Source: Tubiluchus corallicola (lineage: Eukaryota > Priapulida > Priapulimorpha > Priapulimorphida > Tubiluchidae). Taken from it: 64,000 nucleotides of DNA. Shown here piece by piece: positions 49,392 through 60,768 of the stretch. Every line of letters begins with the position of its first letter. Within the stretch, counting starts at the first letter, position 1. The DNA lies in the NCBI GenBank assembly GCA_030141605.1, contig JAQGDQ010000103.1, forward strand, positions 352,001-416,000, in the 5' to 3' direction. A program made the translations under genes and the position numbers. Below the pieces are notes generated by a model. The model searched no databases. It was not told where the DNA came from and worked only from the letters and a program-made list of their open reading frames with translations.

Positions 49392-49880
49392 ACGCTCTGT
49401 TGTGCCGCTTGTGCGTGCCTTCGTGCTGTCCACCAGATTACGTCTTTTTCTCAAACGTACCTTCAGCGAGGTCCGTTTGGCGGGAAGTAAGTGGAAATGT
49501 TATGTGGTAATTTCAATATTTCTAAATGCAGGCCCTATATTAAAGTATAATGAATGTTTTTCAACGGTTGGTTAACTTGGTTTTTCCTTTAATTTTACTT
49601 TTACAACAACTTTGGGGAACGACGCCTACACACTTGATTCCACAATTTCCACAGCCATCTCCAGCCTACCAACAGGAGGGTCTCTGAAGAGTTTTCTTCT
49701 GACATTGGCACGTCTGACCTGCTGTTTCCGAACAGTTTAAATTATAAGGAGGTTTACTGGCCTTTACTAACCATTCTTGGTACGTAGGCCCATATATATT
49801 GGATTGTAACAGGGATAACAACAAGTCTCAACAATGCAAGCAGCAAGAGCAAAGAAATTACAAACCAGGTGGTCCTGGCG
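49392..49880 (+). CDS. Candidate three-exon gene fragment, unidentified
   Basis: Exons 49392-49486 (donor GTAAGT), 49655-49779 (donor GTACGT) and one starting at 49813 behind ttgtaacag join in phase with no stop. The joined peptide begins TLCCAACACLRAVHQ, continues NRRVSEEFSSDIGTSDLL and YKEVYWPLLTILGG, and runs to NNASSKSKEITNQ. Splice sites are strong and the first exon is GC-richer than its surroundings, but neither a start nor a stop is identified and I recognise no family. The third exon overlaps a repeated ccaggtggtcct tract, where the true donor could be any of three CAG/GTGGTC sites. The opposite strand is also partly open here, so the call is tentative. Confidence 0.3.
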
Positions 49881-50062
49881 GGCCAGGTGGTCCTTCTACG
49901 GCTTTGCAAATTGAACATTCTGTAAAATTGTAATGCAACAAGTCAAATTTAATCATTTCTACTATTTTGTTATCCCTAATTAACTAATTCATTGTCATCA
50001 ATTAATGGCACGACAAAGTAATTTAAATCGTAGACGTTTTTGCTTAGAGCTAATAATTCAGG

Positions 50063-50240
50063 GTCGCCCAGAAAAGTGTCCCTCAAAGTAATTCGCAGCT
50101 CTTTCATCTTAGTACAGGCATTTGTAAAAAAAAATCGAGCCATTGCGTAGCCGGATATCTCCTCTTTTCAAAGAGCTATTCATTTTCCACCTAAGCTCCC
50201 CACCAAGCGCCACAAGGACGTTTTTTCTACACGGTGTTCC
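50063..50240 (-). mobile_element. Terminal fragment of a family D element
   Basis: The sequence from 50063 (gggtcgcccagaaaagtgtc) matches the terminus of the element at 41578 (gggtggcccagaaaaatgtg). No transposase piece can be followed; only the end and some flanking sequence remain. Confidence 0.4.
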
Positions 50241-51249
50241 TCAGAACTGAATCACTAGCAAAATTAAAAACATTAATTAGAAAACCCACAATGGAAATAT
50301 TCGAATATTCAACCCATTAAAATGATAATATCAGCTCGAGTTCTAACTTTATTTACACCCAACTTCATTAAAAGCAAAATTATGTATATTCAAATGTAAG
50401 TGGAATACGTAAGTGTAATATGTATTTTATATGAAATTGTATTTGTGAAAATGTTCTTTAGTTTTTTTTATATGGAAGTATTTTGCTATTTTTTACTTTA
50501 TTACTTGTTTTTTATGCGTCCTACTACACTCGTAGTTTTAATTTTTTGCATCAGACGCATTTGCTTATTAGCAGTATAGGCATGACAGGCAATCACTGAA
50601 TGGATATTTCGCATTGTATAATGTATGCTAGTATAGTATTTTCGCCTAAAATCGAAAAAATGTTACATATTCGCGGTAAATTATTATTAATATGTACTTA
50701 ATAAGTTAATATACCACCAAAAAGTGGCTTTAGTAAATGTAATGCCACTTACTACTGCTAAAATTAAATTAATCGAAACACACTAAAATGTCGCTAATTT
50801 CTAGTGCAAAATCAAGTCTTATTGTCGTCATCATGAGCATTCGCTTTTGAAATTATTGCTTTTTTCAAGAAACTCCTACCAGCAAGCTTCAGAGTACAAT
50901 GACATCAAAGTTTATTTACTTCCTAATGATTAACAGTACTGTTTAAAAGTTTTGAGTGCACAATTTTTCAAATTTTTGTTTTTTCTGCTTCGTATTTAAA
51001 TTATCATAATTACCGATTATCATATCTCTTTTTTGTATGGTATGAGAATGTAGAAGAGTTTGGTATAAGCATGTTTGGCACAGGTAAGTTCGGTATGAGG
51101 AAATTTTGGTAAAGGAAAAATTTGGTACTAGGAATTTACATCCGAAAGTGAGCTCATTAAGCCGCGTCTAATGTATATTACGTGTTGTATCATAATTATT
51201 TTAATTATTTTGTTATTATTGAAATTATCTGTATCAAAGCAATAAATGT

Positions 51250-51545
51250 GCAAATTTTACCTGCTTCTCCATTTGTGCCACTTTTTCCTGTGCCAATTTT
51301 ATCATGTCATTTTTTCCTGTGCCGTTTTTACCATGCAATTTTTCCTTTGCCGTTTTTAGTGTGTCATTTTTCCTGTGTCATTTTACCCACTTTTCCATTT
51401 GTGCCGTTTTTGCTGTGAGTTTTACCTGTGCCATTTTTACCCACTTTTCCACTTGTGCCATTCTTGCTGTGAGTTTTACCTGTGCCATTTTACTCACCTT
51501 TCCATTTATGCCATCTTTCCTGTGAGTTTTACCTGTGCCATCTTT
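51250..51545 (+). repeat. Minisatellite, about 57-bp unit of T-rich and gtgcc blocks
   Basis: Repeated phrases acctgtgccatttttaccc, acttttccatttgtgcc and gctgtgagtttt alternate over about 300 bases. All three forward frames stay open across it, giving Phe/Cys/His-rich peptides, an effect of the repeat. A complementary-looking block at 51035-51135 (ggcacaggtaag, aaattttggtaaagg) suggests an inverted relative upstream. Confidence 0.85.
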
Positions 51546-53154
51546 ACGGGTCACCCGTTTCGAGAACTATTCTCATCGCCAGATCTCATCGCTGTGATCT
51601 AAAGAGGGAAGATGTGAACTAGTGAATTACCAATACGTTATCGTTTAATAATAAACAGTTTAGAAACATGACATTGTGTGCTTTTGTATAAAACGACTTA
51701 ATCTTGACTTGGAAAAAGTTTATAGTAATATTGTTGAAATGATTTCGCTCTACTACGTGACAAAACAAGAAATGTGACAAATGTCACTTATACTATATAA
51801 TGGCTTCGCCTGTTGTTACTGGAAGCTGAACACACACTACTTGATTACTTCATCCCTCATCAATACCCTTCATGATTAGTTTTACACTGGTAATAGACGC
51901 AGCTAGTACTGCCATTATTATACTGCACCGCAATAATATAAGTAATCATCTTACACTAATCATGCAGTTGGTAGTTTGAGATGCCGCCGCATGTCAACAA
52001 GTTGGCTTCTCTGTAATATAATGAGTTTGTAATAATTAACATGCCCTTGATTTTGCAAACTTTAGTATGATAAAATCACACATATCACCCTCAGTTCTTT
52101 GAAACATTATTTTCTTCGCTCGCAAGGTTTTTCCCGTTTCAAATTTTGGGTATTCTAAATAAACATGCTTGGCCTACTGTGTAATGATAATTAGCGTAGA
52201 AATTTACAGGCAAAAATTTTTTGGGTAACAGAGGGTGAGAGAGCATTACCTGTACTGGAACTTGATGGGAAAGTGGTATAAAAACTATATTACCATTATA
52301 TATATATATAATGGGAAAATGTGTGATATATATATCACTAAGTTCAAGATATTAATATTGTTAATAGCCTGCTTTCCATCTGGGTGGTTGTGGGTTCGAA
52401 AAATGGCACCTGTTCCCACAATTGTAATACAAATGGATTTAACTGACTGTAATGATGTACTGCACTATTCTTTAGCCTCAGTTTTTAATAATGGTTATGC
52501 ACCCACTTACTAACTAGGCTTGGTGTTGCTTAACTTCTCTTGTAACCTCAGCAGAGGTCATTATCGAGACTTAGAGTCATTTCTTCTATCATTTTACTGT
52601 AACTATGAATAAATACTACTAAAGGAAATAGTAGCAACCAACAATTGCATGCTTTCCTGCAGGATAACTGAGATTTTTCAGTAAATCTTTAAGACAGAAT
52701 ATGTTTTTTAATGTGTTTATTATAAAAATACAACAGAGATAATAAGTAAAGTCACAATGACTAGATATGAGACTTGTGGGTTTACGCAAATACAACTGGG
52801 TTATACGACTAAAATGGTGATGATATAATATTTAACACAAACTACACATTGCAATGCAGCCTAGTGAATAATTTCAGAATAAGATACTGCAAAAAGTTAA
52901 ACATTGTCGGTTCTGATGAGTAACTATATGGGTGAGAGTGCTGGAAACAATGTAGTTGGCTGTCAGAATAAACACATTATAGGGGCCCCGTAAAGCCCAC
53001 CTTAGGAGCGAAAATAATATTCCTACTCATGTTTCTCATAGAGGCCTAGCATCCTAGTTACATTTGATGATTGAATTTCTTTAAGCACTGTGCAATTTCT
53101 TTCCAAATCAGCAATTTGTGACTAAATATAATAACTTTTAGTCACTAGTTAATA

Positions 53155-53220
53155 ACAGCATAAGTTCAGCCAAATCTCACAGCAGTCCCAAAAAGAACGA
53201 TATAAAGAGGTTTGACTGTA
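53155..53220 (-). repeat. Terminal sequence of family G, right end
   Basis: Reads cagtcccaaaaagaacgata then taaagaggtttgactgta, the inverted equivalent of 44698-44790. Confidence 0.55.
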
Positions 53221-53935
53221 GCGACACACACTTTCATAAATGCAAGCATACAAAGTTGCATGTGTTAATTACTGCTACAATTAAGCAAAATTTAAGAAGT
53301 GATTTTGCAAGCACTTCCGTGAAAAACAAAAACTGATAATTCTAATGAGACAAAAACACACAGAATGGGGAATGCAGATTCTAGGCTTTAAACTTTGGAA
53401 AACTAATAAATAAATAAATCGATCACAAAAGAAATTATTAAAACAATCAGAATAAATAATGTTTTAAAATAAAAAATAAAATCACAGCCATATATATGCA
53501 GGTAAAAAGACCTTGTATAAACTTAGCAAAAGCTGTCGTAAGTAATAAATATAAATTTACTCCATAAAATAAAAAATTAATGTCTGAGTTTCGCAAGTGA
53601 CTATACGATTTATCTTAGTTGTGAGATTTCAAAAAAAGTTTCGATTGTTTTACAATTTTGCCCAAAATTACAAAATGAGGTACATAATTATATAACAACA
53701 ACAAGACACACTAATAGCAAATCATAATGCACATATATATATATATGCACTGGTCAGTGGTCAATTAATTTCTCATCTACAGCAAAAATGCCTGAGCATG
53801 GTAGACATAAGATATGAATTTTAATAAAATGTCTAGCAGGATCAGGATATCGGTAAAATCAAATTTCAACAAAAAGGCAAGTTTTGTCAATAAGAACTTT
53901 TCACAGCTTCCCTGATTGCACGCACAGTTGCTGTA

Positions 53936-54300
53936 GGTCAAAGGTTAAGTGTACTATAGCAACGCCTCTTAACTACAACGGTCAGGTCATGTGTGGGTAA
54001 AGCAAAGCCGTCTGCTGCATCAGTTCAGAACTTCACTTGTTTATGTAGACTTTACTTAATTATGCATTAGTATGTGTGTAAGTGATTTACTAGCAAGATC
54101 TCAGTTGGGAACAAGAAAAAATGAACTAGATAAGGTTCTAGCAGCAAGCCGCCACAGTTTAGCAGGGGCAATAGGTTGCGACAGTGTTCGTAACACGCAG
54201 GCTGTTGCATACATTATCCTGTTGCAGCTTTTAACAACACAATGCAGATTAGGCATTGGTAAAGTTGGTGTTGCTATGGTGACCGAGCGATTTTTTGTCT
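53936..54300 (+). mobile_element. MITE family F, copy 2
   Basis: Starts gtcaaaggttaagtgtac and runs collinear with the reversed 33360-33632 copy (gtaaagcaaagcc, actttacttaattatgcatt, gtgatttactagca, aaggttctagc). Its right end is less clear. Confidence 0.7.
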
Positions 54301-54371
54301 GCCATATAGGGAAGAGTTAAAGCGTTGTAAGCCATGTAATTACACTATGTAGTCTTACAATTGTATGGCTT

Positions 54372-57300
54372 TTAGGACAATTCTAAATGGTCCCGGTCAA
54401 ACGTGGCCCTCAGTGCCTCCACTGGCTTTTTCTCATGCTCCTCGATGTAAGCGCCATCCTGCATTTCGTGTCTGTTAAACAGCAGATGCCTCATTCCAAT
54501 TTCACTCAGTCCCAAATCACTCTGAAGCAATTTCTGCCAGTTGTAAGGGAAATTTCTGATCGACTCCTAAAACAAGCAAATTAAAATCAAGGACAAAATC
54601 ACCAATAAAACTACTTTTCAATTTAAAAATTTTTGCTATAAGCGCGACTTTAGGATAGAAAGTAGTTTAGATTACAGTATAACACCGTTATGGCAAACAC
54701 GCTTTACCTGTTGCGCACCGGTGAAATGCGAACTCACAAAAAAGCACGAACTTTCGTCATTTATTTAACTAGTATAATAACTTTGAATGCAGCGTACTCA
54801 GCAACTGTGTATTGTGGACTTTTTGTCGGGTGCTGCAAAAAAGTTATTGGTCATGCAGCATGCAGAGTTGTTAAAAGGTCATCTTGTTTACTACCTGTAC
54901 AAAAGCAATGAGTTAATTAGCAGATTGGCACCAAGCTGTTTTATATACATATTGGAAATTAAGATGTTTCATCAAGTGTTAATACTTTTACTGCAGTTAC
55001 TCTGATGCAAAAATTTTTATACAAGGGACAAACAGAAATTTTGTGAAAACAAAATTGACTGACTTTTTTGAATCTCATTGACTTTGTGATATCTAAACAT
55101 GTCATGTAAATTTAGAGCTGAACGTGTATCACAGATTACGTGTACACGCAATGTAATATGGAACATTCGATAATTTTTAGTTCATTGAAGTCACATAAAA
55201 TACATTTCAATGAATTTGAATATATTGCAAAGTAGTTCATACTTGATAGCACCTTCTAAAAGTACTTTCCATCCTCTATGAAGCCACATATTTATGCGCT
55301 TTATTATTAATAAATGCTTGTCCATCTAGTGGTTGCATACATATGATTAGCCATGTATCCTTATAGAATACTTCAGTTACAGAGTACTTTTATCTGGGTC
55401 ACTAGCAGGTTTGTTATAATGATGTTATACTGTTGTAATTCTCTAAAAAAATTACAATAACTTTATGGAAAGGAGGAAACTTGTCCATGCATGTATGCAA
55501 GCAAAACACAAAAAAATATACTGTTACTTGAAAAGATATCAGGCAGCGAAGTTGGTGATATGATAAACGGCAGTATAAAGTTCTAGGCAGGAGGTACAAT
55601 TTAACTTTTTTAATCAGAAAAATGATCACCTTTTATAAAGACAGCCTACAAGAACTTATTTAAGTCGAGAATACAATACACACAGAGAAATTCTCTAATG
55701 AAAGGTTGCATTGGAGTGTAGTATGACCTTACGTATATATGAACTCACAGCCAGTTTACACCTAGTTAGGCAATGCTGGCTCTAGACAACTTTGGAAGAA
55801 TTATTCCTGAGCATATATTTTATAGATAATGGTAGTTAATTATGAACAGTTATTCTCTAGATAAATTTATTTGGTAGTTAATCAAATAAATTAACTTTTA
55901 AAGCAATCCAGTGTATTCCCCATACTATAATTCATAGCACAGTTAGTGTTCTAACTTTAATACTACTGCAGTATTAGAATGCTAACATTACAGTTCATCT
56001 AAATACAGTGTTGATGGATATTTAACGCTAATTATTTTGTAGTCAGTCAAATTTTCTTTCTTCTTTATTTCCTAATTTTCCTGTTTTCACTATCCTGTAC
56101 CAATCAAAACTGTTGGTTTTGTCTTCTATTCCCCCTTTCAAGTTTTCAGTCAAGCTAGGCTTCAGAGGGATTTGTGACACAATACATGATTTTTACTTTT
56201 TCAAATTATTTAAATTGTTAAATTGTAATTAAGTAATTTTAAATTGTAAAATTAGTACTGTAATATTAACTCTATTATGTGTTGTGTGATGTGGAATAAA
56301 CAAATTTTGAATCTTGAATGGCTGAACCAGGTGGAAGGAGGCTTTTTCGGGCCACGCAAAAAAGCCTCATCTGACTAATCCGTAGGCGGCGTGCCGAAAC
56401 CAAAGATCGAATTTTTTAGTCAGATGCAGTACCTGGTCAAACTGTTCATCATCTATAGAAGCCGAAATTTTCAATGGATTAAAAGATGGAGATCTTTGAA
56501 GAAGCGTCGTAGAAGAATTAAAGCTCTCTGGCACAATGCCAACAGGTTCATTCTGAGGATACAGCGGCGGAATGTCCAACTGTGATTTCAACCAAGCCAT
56601 GTTATGTTTTAGAAGATGATATATCTGAAAACACAAACACATTTAGATAAACCGAATGACAATACATGAAAAACAGCTTTCTGCTGTGTAAGGATTAGGT
56701 GAGCATTCTCTACCAGAATGTGAATTCGCATCCAATCAGATTTGTGACTTTCAAACTCGAATGCAACCGAATTTCGGCATTTTCAAATCCAAATAAAATT
56801 CAGTTTTGAAAAATTGCGAATCACATAAAAAGCAGTCTTGCAAAGATCATGCATATCATTTCATGATGTTCTGCAGTAAGAACAATAATAATTTGGTAAA
56901 AATTGTGCACTGAAGATGCAGCTAAACAATGTTCCAAATATTTTAATTATAAAGAACCTTATGGGTTTTAGGTTTGAATCGAATTTGAACTAAAAAAACT
57001 CGCATAAATCTTATTCAAACGTTCGATGCTCACCCTTAATGCCTATAGGTACAAGTTAAGCAGCACTGGCTGCAAATACAAGTTAAAATGTGGTGACCAC
57101 ATTTACGAATTAAGAAAAGTTGACTATAAAAAGTGTAGGAGAGTTGACCACAGACACGAGTTAATCGGAGATCCCTGCCTGTATATACAGGTTTTCAGCA
57201 AAACCAGGGTTCACTGCAAATATGAGTTAAACACAGTTGACTATAGATACAAGAGTTAGGCAATAAGCACAGTTGACCATAGATAAGAATTAAGCAAATA

Positions 57301-60300
57301 TGACAATAGATATAGATATGAGTAACGCAGAGACGATTTAAGATACGAGTTAAGAGAGTTGACCATAGATAGTTCAGAAAAGCTGCCAGTAAATATGAGT
57401 TAAGAAGACATGCTCATATTACAGCAATGCCCTATTTCGAGCAGTATTATAAATCACTTACATGAAAAAGATCTTGTTGACCGTGAGGGAGGACTAAGAT
57501 TTCTGCCGTTATTGCTTCCATCATGTGATTGATGAAATCCTGAGACGCATCTTCGAACTGATTCTCACGTTGCAACATGAAATTACTGCAATGAATGATA
57601 AAATAACTGACGAAGAAAAGCTGTTAGGACTGCAATTAATGCTGATTAATTGCAAATGACCACAAGATAATGCTTTGAATTACATTAAACTTAAATGAAA
57701 ACCAACTCTTGAACAACATTGAACAACAAAACGTAATGCTTTGAACTTAAAAATATTGAAATTATCCCGCAATATATGTGCACAATATGTTTGCTTAAAA
57801 ATGCACAAGAAATTTAAATCACTTTTATCTCAAGCCAAACGAACCTTGGTGCACGTATATTTTAAAAAATTACATAGGCTGATGAACAGCGTGAAGGTAT
57901 GCGTAAAAAACTGTGTACAAGACCGCCTCAAACGTGAATGAAAACTGTGTGAGAAAAAATCTGTAAAAAATAAACAATTTTAATTGTCAATATTTTGACT
58001 TCCATGGGGATGTTAAAAAATAACACTAAAATATAGTTTTTCTTTTGTGCAGTTTCACCCACAGGTTCTCACTTCACATACAAACACTTTCACAACCACA
58101 AACACAATGACAGACACAAACAGAAATGGGTTAAATGTAGCATAGTTTTTAACAAATTCACTTAAAAAATTCATACCTGAAGAAGGTTTTAACGGTATCC
58201 ATTTTGTTCTGCAGCCAGTCTTGATGTGTTAGGAGAAATCCCTGGGCAATTTCTTCACTAGGACGCCTTGGTTTGATACCTGAAAATGAACCAGAACAAT
58301 GCAAATGAAAAAAACTGGCTTTTGTGAAGGAGAAAAATGCAAGTGTGCGTTCACTTACTTACTATGCTTTATTCCGCAAATGCGTAAATCAATAGAAAGA
58401 CAAAACAGAGGTTAAAAAAATATGATGTTCGGTAGAAGTCTCCGGTTTCTCTACCTACAATATAAACTAGCGACACCTCTTGACTAATCTTAATCGTACA
58501 AAACAAAACTAATCTATGCTGTTCATATTCAGGGATATGCTCAGGGAGGAGAGACGTCTAACTTTTTTATGAGCCCTGGAGGTGTTCTTAATTACAGTCA
58601 TACAATTTTTGCACAGATTGTTTTTTAAGCCGTACTGCTCTCTTAACACTACCGTCGTCATTTTTGTTGGCACAGCATTGGTTTTAACATTGACACAGCT
58701 TCTCTCATTCTCTGTGCCTTTCACCGGTTTCCTCCTTCTCATCCACCCCATTCTACCATTTCTTCTCAAGGTGGCATTTAACTTATGTGGCTGTTTTGCC
58801 ATTTTCAGATCCCCGCAGATATACAGCTTTAATTAAGTTACGGTCTTAAGTTGTTGCAGAAATGGACAAATCTGTGTTTGTTTGAATGTTTATATGTTGG
58901 CTAAAGAAATAAATCTTGAAATCTTATGGCACTTCTGATGACTTACTAGTCTGTCACTTCAGACTAGAGAGTTTCCTGTCGAGTTTCCTCTCTAGTAGCA
59001 AACTCGTGAGTGTGAACTGCTTTGCAAGTTACTGTCGGTAAGAAATTACAAACTCTCTGACAGTTGATGCAAGTTGATGTACTATCTAGTGTCAATGCCT
59101 CGGCAAGTTATTCTCGACACTTCTCACAGCAAATAGAGAAGTGAGTGGTAGCTTCAGCCTACTGTCAGAGAGCAACTCACTCTAAAACAAATTTTACTCT
59201 CTAGTTTGAACTTGCTTGTGAGTTATTTAGCAGAGTTACTCAGCGGGAAAACTCGATAGTCTGAACACACCATTAAATATGAAAGCAGTAGCGGCATCTT
59301 CAAGATGACAATAATTTACTTTTAATTAATTAACTTAACCATCGTATATAAAAAGCTCCAATGATGGCAGACGCTAAGCTAGAGGTGACACGCATAATTA
59401 TACATGTAATTAAAAATAACAATTCTTTGAACAGAAAACTGGCTTACAAAATAATAAAACAGTACAGCAAACACACAAAGATTTTTTCTAGAAACCCTTA
59501 GCGACATCAACCGTGAATGGACCGAGACAAACTTCATTACTGTAATGATTACACTGTTATCTTTTATGCTTCATCAACAGTCCAGACAACTTTAAATAGG
59601 TTTGCCTGCTGTTTCATGGACACTAACATATGTAGGATGTTGTCTTAAAAAATACTTATTTAAACAATAGTAGACAGACAAGTTCATTAATAGTAAGCAG
59701 AAGAATGGGGACAGTATTTATGTCAAACTGGTGTTAATAAAGTGTTATGAATTTCTTTGTAATGTTAAAGCAGAATAAAACGCATTTCGTGAAGAAGGTT
59801 TAAAAATTCATCTGGAAATTTTATATCACGTACATGCTGTCTTATTGGATACAGAGCTTGCATTAACAGTAACGCTGTATAAAACATGTAAACTCCCATG
59901 ATGACAGTTCGGCACAGCCATTTTAATGATAAATCTTTTGAAACAAGTTTAGATAACACTGCGTGAAGTTTGAAAAAATAATCAGAGCATCGGTAGTGCA
60001 CTTTTTGCCAACTAAGCAAAAGTTTAAATTACTTTATATTCTCAGTAACATAAATAATGTGTTTTTTTGTGAATCAATGGTACACACTGGGGTGGTGATA
60101 CAGTGATGTTTTACCAGTAGAAGCTACAGCACCTAATATTTTTGCCATGTGTCTGCAACGTTAATTCATCCGACAAAAAATATAATAAGAAAATAATAAC
60201 ATTATAATTATCTACAGGCCTTTTCATACATTAATAATAACAACAACAACAACAACAACACTAACACCAACACCAACACCACCAACATCAACACCACCAC

Positions 60301-60736
60301 CAACACCAACATCAACACCAGGAACAGGAACACGAAGAAGAAGAACAAGTAGAAGAACAAGAAGAAGAAAACAAGAATAAAAAGAAGACGAAAAAGAGAA
60401 GAAGAAGAAGAAGAAGAAGAAGAAAAGAACAAGAACAAGAACAACAAGAAGAAGAGAACAAGAACAAGAACAAGAAGAGAACAAGAACAGGAACAAGAAG
60501 AACAACAACAACAAGAGCAAGAACAAGAACAACAACAACAACAACAACAGTGGCAGCAGCAGCAGCAGCAACAGCAACAACAACAACAACAGCAGCAGCA
60601 GCAGCACCACAAAAACAAGAAGAACAAGAACAACAACAACAACAACAAGAACAGCGACAACAACAACAAGAACAGCAACAACAACAGCACCAGCACCACC
60701 ACGAGCAGCAGCACCAGGAACAGCAACAGCAGCAGC

Positions 60737-60768
<32 letters not shown>

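Noticed and set aside
49860-49900. Collagen exon (Gly-Pro-Pro) on the minus strand
   Set aside because: Only three triplets from a repeated ccaggtggtcct tract; no further collagen exons nearby.
51182-51602. Three overlapping forward frames, Phe/Cys/His-rich
   Set aside because: They cover a minisatellite; similar peptides appear in all frames, so it is repeat-driven.
56367-56433. Read-through end of the sixth exon of the 54-63 kb gene to a stop at 56367
   Set aside because: The CAG/GTACTG donor at 56433 leads in phase to a strongly coding terminal exon at 54566-54372 with a very good acceptor; retained only as a possible isoform.
57026-57259. 77-codon Tyr/Lys-rich frame
   Set aside because: Lies on a degenerate minisatellite within an intron of the 54-63 kb gene.
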